A stretch of 64,000 nucleotides of DNA from Pseudomonas putida. GTDB taxonomy: Bacteria; Pseudomonadota; Gammaproteobacteria; Pseudomonadales; Pseudomonadaceae. The position numbers and the translations under genes were made by a program. Where the stretch lies: positions 62,001 through 126,000 of the forward strand of contig NZ_MKZO01000008.1 of the NCBI RefSeq assembly GCF_001941965.1, written 5' to 3'. Position 1 is the first letter of the stretch; each line of letters opens with the position of its first letter. Positions 54,732-62,430 of the stretch are shown one piece after another. The notes below the pieces were generated by a model. The model was not told the DNA's origin. It did not search any database and was given only the letters and a program-made list of their open reading frames with translations.

Positions 54732-55466
54732 TCAGACGTGCTGACCACCGTTGACATGAATCTCCGAACCGTTGATGTACGACGCGCCTCGGGTGCAGAG
54801 GAAATGCACCAGGGATGCGACTTCTTCCGGCTTGCCCAAGCGGTGCATGGGGATCTGCTGATCGACGATCAGTTCGGTCCCGGCAGACAGGATCGACGTC
54901 TCGATCTCACCCGGTGCAATCGCATTGACCCGCACACCGTGTGGCCCGAAATCATGGGCCATTTCCCGCGTCAGTGCGGCCAGTGCAGCTTTCGAGCAGG
55001 CGTAGGCGACCCCGGCAAACGGGTGCACCCTGGAACCTGCAATCGAGGTGACGTTGATCACCGAGCCTTGCGCCGCCTTGAGCTCATCGAACAGCCCTTG
55101 GGCCAGTAACGCCGTGGAAAACAGGTTGACGTTGAACACGCTGAGCCAGGTGGCGTAATCGGATTCCAGCACGCCCAATCGTGCGCCGGCTTCGCCTTTG
55201 GGTGAAATGCCGGCGTTGTTCACCAGGGCATCGAGGCGTCCGCCGAGTTTCTCCCGGATCAATGGCAGGCTGCGGCGCACTTCGTCGATGTCTTCCAGGT
55301 CCAGGTGGATGTGGTTCAACTCGCCTTCAGCCCAGGGGCAGCCTTCGGTCCAGTTCTGTCGCGAGGCCGTAAACACGCGCCAGCCCGCAGCGTTGAAGTG
55401 CTTCACCGTGGCATGGCCGATGCCACGGCTCGCACCGGTGAGGAGGAGGGTTCGTTGCTCGGTCAT
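54732..55466 (-). CDS. Short-chain dehydrogenase/reductase
   Basis: A 244-aa NAD(P) enzyme: cofactor loop LTGASRGIGHATVKHF, NNAGIS, catalytic Ser/Tyr/Lys in VTSIAGSRVHPFAGVAYACSKAA. The substrate is not readable; in this context it may act on an aldehyde, alcohol or amino alcohol. Divergent from the second binding-protein gene with a palindrome between. Confidence 0.93.
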   Translation of the reverse strand: MTEQRTLLLTGASRGIGHATVKHFNAAGWRVFTASRQNWTEGCPWAEGELNHIHLDLEDIDEVRRSLPLIREKLGGRLDALVNNAGISPKGEAGARLGVLESDYATWLSVFNVNLFSTALLAQGLFDELKAAQGSVINVTSIAGSRVHPFAGVAYACSKAALAALTREMAHDFGPHGVRVNAIAPGEIETSILSAGTELIVDQQIPMHRLGKPEEVASLVHFLCTRGASYINGSEIHVNGGQHV

Positions 55467-55517
55467 GCAGGCGCTCCTGAGGAAGGGGTGGAGTGGTGAG
55501 ACTATACCAGTAAAAAT

Positions 55518-55531
55518 TATGATGCATCATA
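55518..55531. promoter_or_regulatory. 14-bp perfect palindrome, probable operator
   Basis: TATGATGCATCATA in the divergent spacer between the dehydrogenase and binding-protein genes. Its size and AT-rich symmetry fit a GntR/FadR-type operator, and the GntR gene is nearby. Confidence 0.55.
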
Positions 55532-55694
55532 TTCTAAATATGTTACTAATGAGCTGCGCCTCGGAATCATCGCCGTGCGCCGGCCACTAGGTGCAAGACA
55601 CCCGGCGCTGACCGAAATATTGCTGCCAAAAACAAAAAAACCACCTGCCATCCCTTAGCTGCCGCTCACGCACGTAGCGAATTCGGAGAGACGC

Positions 55695-56726
55695 ATGAAC
55701 AGCAAAATCGCAACTGTACTGATGCTTGGAATGCTTGCCGGCCCTTTGAGCGCCGCTGAAAAACTGACCGTGGTGTCCTTCGGCGGCAACAACCGCCAGG
55801 CCCAGGAAAAAGCCTTCTACAAACCCTTCACCTCGGAAAAGAAAGTGGCGATCACGGCCGATGACTACAACGGCGAAATGGCCAAGATCCGGGTCATGGC
55901 CGACACCGGGAAAACCAGCTGGGACGTGGTCGAGGTCGAATCCCCCGAGCTGTTGCGCGGTTGTAGCGAAGGCCTGTTCGAGCCATTGGACTGGTCGCGC
56001 ATCGGCAAGAAAGAAGATTTCATCCCGGCCGCCGTCAGCGATTGCGGGGTGGGTATCTTCATCTGGTCTACCGTTCTGACATACGACCCGAAAAAACTCG
56101 CCAGCGCGCCACAGGGCTGGGCGGATTTCTGGGACGTGAAGAAATACCCCGGCAAGCGCGGCCTGCGCCGTGGCGCCAAGTTCACCCTGGAGTTCGCCCT
56201 GTTGGCCGATGGCGTGGCCAAGGAAGATGTCTACACCTTGCTCGGCACCGAGGAGGGCGTGCAGCGGGCCTTCCGCAAACTGGATCAGATCAAGCCCGAC
56301 ATCCAGTGGTGGGAATCCGGCGCGCAGCCGTTGCAATGGCTGGCGGCAGGCGACGTGGTGATGACTTCGGCCTATAACGGGCGTGTCACCTCGGCGCAGG
56401 CGGAGGGACAATCGTTTGAAATGCAGTGGAATGGCAGCCTGTACGACCTGGATCACTGGGCCATCGTCAAAGGCTCGCCGAAGAAGGCCCTGGCGGAAAA
56501 CTTCATCGCGTTTGCCAGTGCACCGGTTCAGCAGAAGCACTTTGTCGAGGCCATTCCTTATGGGCCAAGCAACACCAAAACCGTGGCACTGGTCGATGAG
56601 GCGGTGGGCAGCAAACTGCCGACTTCACCGGATAACCTGAAGAACGCCCGGGCCACGGATGCCGAGTTCTGGATCGACCACGGCGAAGACCTGGAAGAGC
56701 GTTTCATCGCTTGGGCCAACAAGTAA
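55695..56726 (+). CDS. ABC transporter substrate-binding protein, polyamine type (second)
   Basis: A 343-aa periplasmic protein with signal MLGMLAGPLSAA. Related to the protein at 50909 (WADFWDVKKYPGKRGLRRG, AFRKLDQIKPDI in both). It should bind a small amine or amino acid. GGAGAGACGC before the ATG. No permease follows; kinase and PLP genes come next on the same strand, so the bound compound is probably their substrate. Confidence 0.92.
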   Translation: MNSKIATVLMLGMLAGPLSAAEKLTVVSFGGNNRQAQEKAFYKPFTSEKKVAITADDYNGEMAKIRVMADTGKTSWDVVEVESPELLRGCSEGLFEPLDWSRIGKKEDFIPAAVSDCGVGIFIWSTVLTYDPKKLASAPQGWADFWDVKKYPGKRGLRRGAKFTLEFALLADGVAKEDVYTLLGTEEGVQRAFRKLDQIKPDIQWWESGAQPLQWLAAGDVVMTSAYNGRVTSAQAEGQSFEMQWNGSLYDLDHWAIVKGSPKKALAENFIAFASAPVQQKHFVEAIPYGPSNTKTVALVDEAVGSKLPTSPDNLKNARATDAEFWIDHGEDLEERFIAWANK

Positions 56727-56779
56727 TGCAAGGGGCCTGCGCGAGCAGGCCACATCACCGAAGCGAGGAGTCATGAACA

Positions 56780-57847
56780 ATGCCGCTTGAGAAAGTATCG
56801 GCGCAACCCTGTCTGCTGGAGGCGGCCCCTGCCCGTGTCAGTGACGGGCAGGTCCTTGGGGTCCTTGCGCAGCACTACGCGATCAGCGGAAAACTCGAGC
56901 AACTGGGCGGCGAGCGCGACCTCAATTTCCGGGTCATGCTCGCGGACGGTACGTCGCGTCTGTTCAAGTTGTCGCATCCATTGGAAAACCCGCAGGTCGT
57001 GGACTTCCATAACCAGGCCATGCTCCAGATCGAGCGTAACGATCCGGCGTTGCCGGTGCAGCGTGTCTTTGCATCACTCGGCGGGCGATTCGTGGAGCCG
57101 GTCGAAATCGAAGGCCAGCGCATGTTGGTCCGTCTCCTGTCCTTCGTTGACGGCTTGCCGCTGCACCGCGTCGCCCACACATCGGTGAATTTCAGGCAGA
57201 ACCTGGGCCAAGCGCTCGCCCGGTTCGACCTGGCCCTGGACGGCTTCAGCCATCCCGCTGCCGGGCACGTCCTGCTGTGGGACATGCAACACGCCCAGCG
57301 CCTCAGGCCCCGGCTGAAACACATCGAGCCGGGCGTTCGTCGCGACCGGATCGAACACAGCCTGGACCGCTTCGAATCCCAGGTACTGGGCAAGTGCGCC
57401 ACGCTGCGCCACCAGGTGATCCATAACGACATGAACCCGCACAACATCATCGTCGATCCGGATCAGCCCGATGTGTTGCGCAACATCCTGGATTTTGGCG
57501 ACATGGTCCACGCGCCGTTGGTCAACGAGGTCGCGGTCGCGGCATCGTACCAATTGGGGGTGGCGGGCGACGTCCTGGCCCCGGCGCTGGACATGATCCG
57601 CGCCTATCACCAGGTCAATCCCCTCACCGGCGAAGAATTGCAACTGCTGCCGGTGCTGATCTCCACACGCCTGGCGTTGTCGTTGTGCATCAATTATTGG
57701 CGGGCCGACCTGCACCCGGACAATCGCGAGTACATCCTGCGCAACTCATACCGCGCCCAGGATGCCCTGGCGGGATTGTCCGCAATGGCACCCGCCGAGA
57801 TCCACGACAGAATCCTTGCCGCTTGCACCCAGGAGGTTGGCGCATGA
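56780..57847 (+). CDS. Small-molecule kinase (APH/choline kinase fold)
   Basis: A 355-aa phosphotransferase: ATP-binding N-lobe (GGERDLNFRVMLADG), catalytic loop VIHNDMNPHNIIVD and metal Asp in NILDFGDMVHAPLVNEVA. The layout matches hydroxylysine-kinase-like proteins (AGPHD1 group). The ATG at 56780 is overlapped by a 5-codon ORF starting at 56773 that is closer to the GAGGAG ribosome site. Overlaps the PLP gene by ATGA, so the two act together. Confidence 0.85.
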   Translation: MPLEKVSAQPCLLEAAPARVSDGQVLGVLAQHYAISGKLEQLGGERDLNFRVMLADGTSRLFKLSHPLENPQVVDFHNQAMLQIERNDPALPVQRVFASLGGRFVEPVEIEGQRMLVRLLSFVDGLPLHRVAHTSVNFRQNLGQALARFDLALDGFSHPAAGHVLLWDMQHAQRLRPRLKHIEPGVRRDRIEHSLDRFESQVLGKCATLRHQVIHNDMNPHNIIVDPDQPDVLRNILDFGDMVHAPLVNEVAVAASYQLGVAGDVLAPALDMIRAYHQVNPLTGEELQLLPVLISTRLALSLCINYWRADLHPDNREYILRNSYRAQDALAGLSAMAPAEIHDRILAACTQEVGA

Positions 57848-59166
57848 GCATGATCAACGGTTTCACTTCTGAAGATGCCGATCGCCTGTCAGACAAGGAA
57901 AAACGCCTTGTCGAACGCCGGGCACGGTTGCTCGGCCCGGCCTATCGACTGTTCTACGAACACCCCTTGCACACGGTGCGCGGCGAGGGCGTGTGGCTGT
58001 ACGACGAACAAGGCCGGCGGTATCTGGATGCCTACAATAACGTGGCGTCGGTGGGGCATTGTCATCCCCGGGTGGTCGAGGCGATCAGCCGGCAGGCCGG
58101 GCAACTCAACACCCACACTCGCTACTTGCAGGAGGGCATGCTCGATTACGCCGAGCAACTGCTGGGCACCTTTCCCGAGTACCTCGAGCGGGTCATGTTT
58201 ACGTGCACCGGCAGCGAGGCCAACGATCTGGCGTTGCGCATCGCCAAACAGTTTACCGGCGGCACCGGCGTGATCATCACCCGCTTCGCGTATCATGGCG
58301 TCACGGGTGATATCGCCGAGCTTTCTCCGTCGCTCGGCCCGAGCATGGTTCTGCCACCCCACGTGCGCACCGTTCGCGCCCCCGATGCTTATCGGCTGGG
58401 TGCGGATCAAGTGGCCTCGACCTTCGTGGCTGACGTCCGTGCGGCCATCGATGACCTGCGCAAACACGGCATTCGTCCGGCGGCGATCCTGCTCGACGGC
58501 ATTTTCGCCAGCGATGGCGTCTTTGCGGGCCCAACCGGCTGCATCGCCGAAGGGATCGCATTGGCCCAGGCCGAAGGCCTGTTGTACATCGCCGATGAAG
58601 TCCAGTCCGGCTTCGCCCGCACTGGCCTGAACATGTGGGGTTTCCAGCGGCACGACGTGCGCCCCGACCTCCTGACCCTGGGCAAGCCGATGGGCAACGG
58701 CCACCCCATCGCCGGCCTGGTCGGTCGAGCGCAAGTGGTCGATCACTTTGGCCAGAACATGCGCTACTTCAACACCTTTGGCGGCAACCCGGTGTCCTGC
58801 GCAGCGGGGCAGGCCGTGCTGGACGTCATCCGTGACGAACAGTTGCAGCAGCGCTCGCACACCCTGGGTGAATGTCTGTTGACGGGGTTGCGGGAGCTGG
58901 CCGAGCGTTACCCGATCATCGGCGATGTGCGCGGTGCCGGGATGTTCCTGGGGGTCGAGCTGGTGACCGATCGCGCCACAAAAGCGCCTGCCGCCACGCA
59001 GACCCGTCAGGTGGTCAACGCGATGCGCGAGCAGGGCGTATTGATCAGTGCTGCCGGGCCGCTGGAAAACGTGCTGAAGATTCGCCCGCTGCTGGCCTTC
59101 GAACAGGAGCATGCGCACTTGCTACTGGAAGCGGTCGGCACGGCGCTGGAAGGGCTGCAGCCGTAG
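57844..59166 (+). CDS. Class III PLP enzyme, probable phospho-lyase (AGXT2L-like)
   Basis: A 440-aa fold-type I PLP enzyme. The sequence LYDEQGRRYLDAYNNVASVGHCHP is the pattern of ethanolamine-phosphate and phospho-hydroxylysine phospho-lyases rather than of true aminotransferases. PLP Lys in LTLGKPMGNGHP and LYIADEVQSGFARTG are present. Coupled to the kinase gene: kinase plus phospho-lyase would turn a hydroxylated amine into a semialdehyde, ammonia and phosphate. An ordinary aminotransferase role cannot be excluded. Confidence 0.85.
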   Translation: MSMINGFTSEDADRLSDKEKRLVERRARLLGPAYRLFYEHPLHTVRGEGVWLYDEQGRRYLDAYNNVASVGHCHPRVVEAISRQAGQLNTHTRYLQEGMLDYAEQLLGTFPEYLERVMFTCTGSEANDLALRIAKQFTGGTGVIITRFAYHGVTGDIAELSPSLGPSMVLPPHVRTVRAPDAYRLGADQVASTFVADVRAAIDDLRKHGIRPAAILLDGIFASDGVFAGPTGCIAEGIALAQAEGLLYIADEVQSGFARTGLNMWGFQRHDVRPDLLTLGKPMGNGHPIAGLVGRAQVVDHFGQNMRYFNTFGGNPVSCAAGQAVLDVIRDEQLQQRSHTLGECLLTGLRELAERYPIIGDVRGAGMFLGVELVTDRATKAPAATQTRQVVNAMREQGVLISAAGPLENVLKIRPLLAFEQEHAHLLLEAVGTALEGLQP

Positions 59167-59170
59167 CGGT

Positions 59171-59926
59171 TCAGACGATATCGTCGATCAGGATATGGTG
59201 CTGCCCACGGCTGCAGCGTTCGATGCGCGCCTCGACCTTGTACACCGCGCGCAGCATCTGCTCGTTGATCACTTCATGGCTCGGGCCGCTGCCCTGAGCG
59301 GTGCCATCGGCGATGACCAGCACCTGATCGGCGAAGCGCAAGGCCTGGTTCAGGTCATGGATGGCGATGAACACGATGACTTCGCGCTTTCGCGCCAGGT
59401 CGCGCATGAAGTTCAGCACCTGGACCTGGCGGTGCATGTCGAGGGCGCTGGTGGGCTCGTCCATCAGCAGGATCTGCGGTTCGCGCACCAGCGTCTGGGC
59501 GATTGAGACCAGTTGTTGCTGGCCGCCGCTGAGTTCACCCAGGTTGCGGAATGACAGCGGCGTAATGCCCAGGGCGTCGAGGATCTCATCGACCAGTTTC
59601 AGTTCGTCATCGTGGACCACCCAACCCGGTGTCAGTTGCTTGCGCGCCAGCAGCACCGATTCGTACACGGTCAAACGGGCGCTGGCGTTGAGGCCCTGGG
59701 GCATGTAGCTGATGCCTTTCATGCCTTTTTCCGCGCCTTGCAGCTTTACCTCGCCGGGCCCGTCGATCAGCCCTGCCATGCGTTTGAACAGGGTCGATTT
59801 ACCTGCGGCATTGGGCCCGACCACGGCGACCACCTGGCCGCCGACAAACTCGGTGGTGGTCACACCGCTGATGATCGTGCGCTGGCCATAGCTGGCGCCG
59901 AGGTCTTGCAGCTGGATCGTTACCAT
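59171..59926 (-). CDS. Iron-siderophore ABC transporter ATPase (FecE/FepC type)
   Basis: A 251-aa ATPase: Walker A GPNAAGKSTLF, signature LSGGQQQLVSIAQ, Walker B ILLMDEPTSALD, H-loop IAIHDLNQAL. Last gene of the siderophore operon, overlapping the permease gene by 7 bp. Convergent with the PLP gene. Confidence 0.95.
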   Translation of the reverse strand: MVTIQLQDLGASYGQRTIISGVTTTEFVGGQVVAVVGPNAAGKSTLFKRMAGLIDGPGEVKLQGAEKGMKGISYMPQGLNASARLTVYESVLLARKQLTPGWVVHDDELKLVDEILDALGITPLSFRNLGELSGGQQQLVSIAQTLVREPQILLMDEPTSALDMHRQVQVLNFMRDLARKREVIVFIAIHDLNQALRFADQVLVIADGTAQGSGPSHEVINEQMLRAVYKVEARIERCSRGQHHILIDDIV

Positions 59927-60323
59927 GAGTTTTTCTTTGCGCCGAGAATCAGAGAGATAAAGAACGGTACGCCGATCAGGGACGTGACCACGCCGATGGG
60001 GAAAATCGCGCCGGGGATCAGGGTTTTGCTGACCACCGAACTCGCCGACAGGATCAGTGCGCCGGTGAGCAACGAGGCCGGCAGGAAGAAACGTTGGTCT
60101 TCGCCAATCAGCATCCGCGCGATGTGCGGGCCGACCAGCCCGATAAAGCCGATGGTGCCGACGAAGGCCACGGGAAACGCAGCGAGCAGGCTGACCATGA
60201 TCAGCGTCTGGAAACGCAGGCTGCGCACGTTGATACCGAAGCTGGCCGCCTTGTCATCCCCCAGCCGCAGGGCGGTGAGCGCCCAGGTGCGCCTGGCGAA
60301 AATCGGCAGGGTGATCAGGATCA
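59920..60323 (-). pseudogene. 3' part of the split siderophore permease gene
   Basis: Encodes LILITLPIFARRTWALTALR...GDDKAASFGINVRSLRF...GFIGLVGPHIARMLIGED...LGAKKNSW, the second half of a FecCD-type permease, including the ATPase-contact EAA-like region. The first half is at 60585-61244 beyond the miniature element. The frame now begins inside the element. Confidence 0.93.
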
Positions 60324-60584
60324 GGGGTTCGGGGAGCAATGGAACAGTAAACGCACTTAAGCCCAGTACCTGCCCGCAAACCAGCGCTCTGTCTGGGGAG
60401 TACGATAAAACCACCGTTTTATGAAACCGTTTCCGCTATCGCGAGGAAAGGTCACCAACACCCGAAAATCAGTGCAATAAACCTTTCTCACGAATCAAAG
60501 TTCGTTAATTCGCAGTCGCTGACGAGTAAAACGAACTCTAATTCGGCTTACGTTGGTTTTCAGTTCCATTGCTCCCCAACCCCC
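60324..60584 (-). mobile_element. Tn3-derived miniature element (TIME-like), copy B
   Basis: 261 bp, 38-bp Tn3-style terminal repeats, no transposase. Flanked by a perfect 5-bp duplication GATCA (60319-60323 and 60585-60589), the Tn3-family hallmark, so this is a simple insertion. By eye identical to copy A but opposite in orientation. It interrupts the permease gene. Confidence 0.93.
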
Positions 60585-61244
60585 GATCACCACACAGATC
60601 ACGCCCAGCTTGGGCCAGGTCGCCTTGGTCAGGCTGCCCATGGTCCAGAACACGACGGCGGCCACGGCTTGCTCGGTGGCAAAAAACTGCACGAGTGCGA
60701 GCAACGCGTTGAACGTGAACACCAGGGCAATGCCGAGCAGCACGATGGTTTCGGCGGTGACGCCACGGCGCAGGCTCAAGAAGTGGATCAGCAGGGCGCA
60801 GAGCATGGCCATGATGAACGCGTTGGCCGGCACCATGTACTGCGCTGCCAGCGGAAACAGCGCCACACCGAACGCCAGCCCCATGGCGGCGCCGAAACTG
60901 GCTGCCGCGGAAATGCCCAGGGTGAACGGGCTGGCCAACGGGTTGTTGAGGATGGTCTGCATCTGCGCCCCGGCCAGCGATAACGCCGCGCCCACGGCGA
61001 CCGCCATCAGTGCCACGGGCAGGCGAATATCCCACATCACCACCCGCACCTGCGGCGCGGCGCTGTCCGGTGAAAGCAGCGCACCGAGCACTTCGCCCAG
61101 GCTGTAGCTGGCCGGGCCCAGGGCCAGGTCAAGCAACACACTGCCCAACAACAGCAGCGTCAGGGCGCCGAGGATCAGGCGTTTGCGCACCACCAGGCGG
61201 CGGTAGGTGTCGCGCTGGACCATCGTATCGTTGATCGCATTCAT
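60585..61244 (-). pseudogene. 5' part of the split siderophore permease gene
   Basis: Encodes the first ~220 residues of a FecCD permease (RKRLILGALTLLLLGSVLLD; SLAGAQMQTILNNPLASPFT), with several membrane helices, up to LGVICVVI, then about 30 element-encoded residues and a stop. It overlaps the binding-protein gene by ATGA. The complete gene would be about 350 codons. Confidence 0.93.
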
Positions 61245-62410
61245 GGCTTGATCTCGGGTTCGCCCAGGCTGACGAAATAGCCAGGCTCGTAGGGCACCGG
61301 CAGGAAGCGCTCATGCAACTCGCGAAACGCGGCTTGCGGATCGAGGTCTGCAAACAGCGTCGGATGAAACCATTTGGCCAGTTGCTGGATGGCCACGAAC
61401 TGATAGGGGCTGTTGTAGAACTGGTGCCAGATGGCGTGGAAGGCCTGGCTGTCCTGCGCCTTGATTCCGGCATAGGCCGGGCGACCGGTGTACCAGGCCA
61501 GTTTGCGTCGGGCCTCGGCCATGTCCGCGCCCGGACCCACACCCACCCAATGCCCGCCCGGGGCGAAGGCTTCCCAGTTGGCGCTGGTCACGACAATCTG
61601 GTCAGGGTTGGCGACGATCACCTGCTCGGCGTTCAACTGGCCGAAGGTCGTGGGGATGATGTCCCTGGCGATGTTGTCGCCGCCGGCCATTTCGACGAAG
61701 CGGCCAAAGTTCTCGTTGCCAAAGCTCAGGCAGCAATCGTCGGTGTAGCCGCCGATGCGCTCGATGAACACCTTGGGGCGCGCAGGTTGGTGCGCGGCAA
61801 TCACGTCGGTGACCCGGCGAATCTGCTGGTTGCGGAACGCGATGAACGCTTCGGCGCGTTGCTCCTTGCCGAACAATTGGCCGAACAGGCGCATGGTCGG
61901 CTCGGTGTTCTGCATCGGGTAGTTGCGAAAGTCGACGTACACCACGGGAATGCCCAGGGCGTCGAGCTTCTCGATGTAGCGCGCATCTTCGGTCGCGTGC
62001 TGGGCCTCGATATTGAGGACAATCACATCGGGGCGCTGCGAGATCGCTTGCTCGATGTCGAAGGTGCCGTCTTCAAACCCGCCGAAGGTGGGGATGTCGG
62101 CAATGCCCGGAAACTTGCGCAGGTAGGCGTTGTAGGTGTCGGGATCGGACTGGATGAGGTCCTTGCGCCAGCCGACGATACGCTCGATGGGGTTTTGCGT
62201 GTCCAGCGCCGCCACCAGGTACAACTGGCGGCCTTCGCCGAGAATCACCCGTTTGACTGGCAGGTTTACCTTGACCTTGCGCCCGAGCAAATCGGTCACG
62301 GTGCTGCGTGTGTCAACCGCTTCGTTGGCCAATGACGCCAGTGAAACCCCCAGCAATCCAGCAAACAGCAGCGCGGCCAGGGCGTGGCTGCGTCGAACAA
62401 TGGTGAGCAT
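61241..62410 (-). CDS. Siderophore ABC transporter substrate-binding protein
   Basis: A 389-aa exported protein (signal AALLFAGLLGVSLASLA) of the FepB/BtuF fold: TDLLGRKVKVNLPVKRVILG, RPDVIVLNIEAQ, AEQVIVANPDQIVVTS. The start at 62410 (MLTIVRRSHALA) is chosen for the signal peptide. It should pass ferric siderophore to the now broken permease. 20 bp downstream of the receptor gene. Confidence 0.92.
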   Translation of the reverse strand: MLTIVRRSHALAALLFAGLLGVSLASLANEAVDTRSTVTDLLGRKVKVNLPVKRVILGEGRQLYLVAALDTQNPIERIVGWRKDLIQSDPDTYNAYLRKFPGIADIPTFGGFEDGTFDIEQAISQRPDVIVLNIEAQHATEDARYIEKLDALGIPVVYVDFRNYPMQNTEPTMRLFGQLFGKEQRAEAFIAFRNQQIRRVTDVIAAHQPARPKVFIERIGGYTDDCCLSFGNENFGRFVEMAGGDNIARDIIPTTFGQLNAEQVIVANPDQIVVTSANWEAFAPGGHWVGVGPGADMAEARRKLAWYTGRPAYAGIKAQDSQAFHAIWHQFYNSPYQFVAIQQLAKWFHPTLFADLDPQAAFRELHERFLPVPYEPGYFVSLGEPEIKP

Positions 62411-62430
62411 GATCAAGGCCTTTGCATGTG

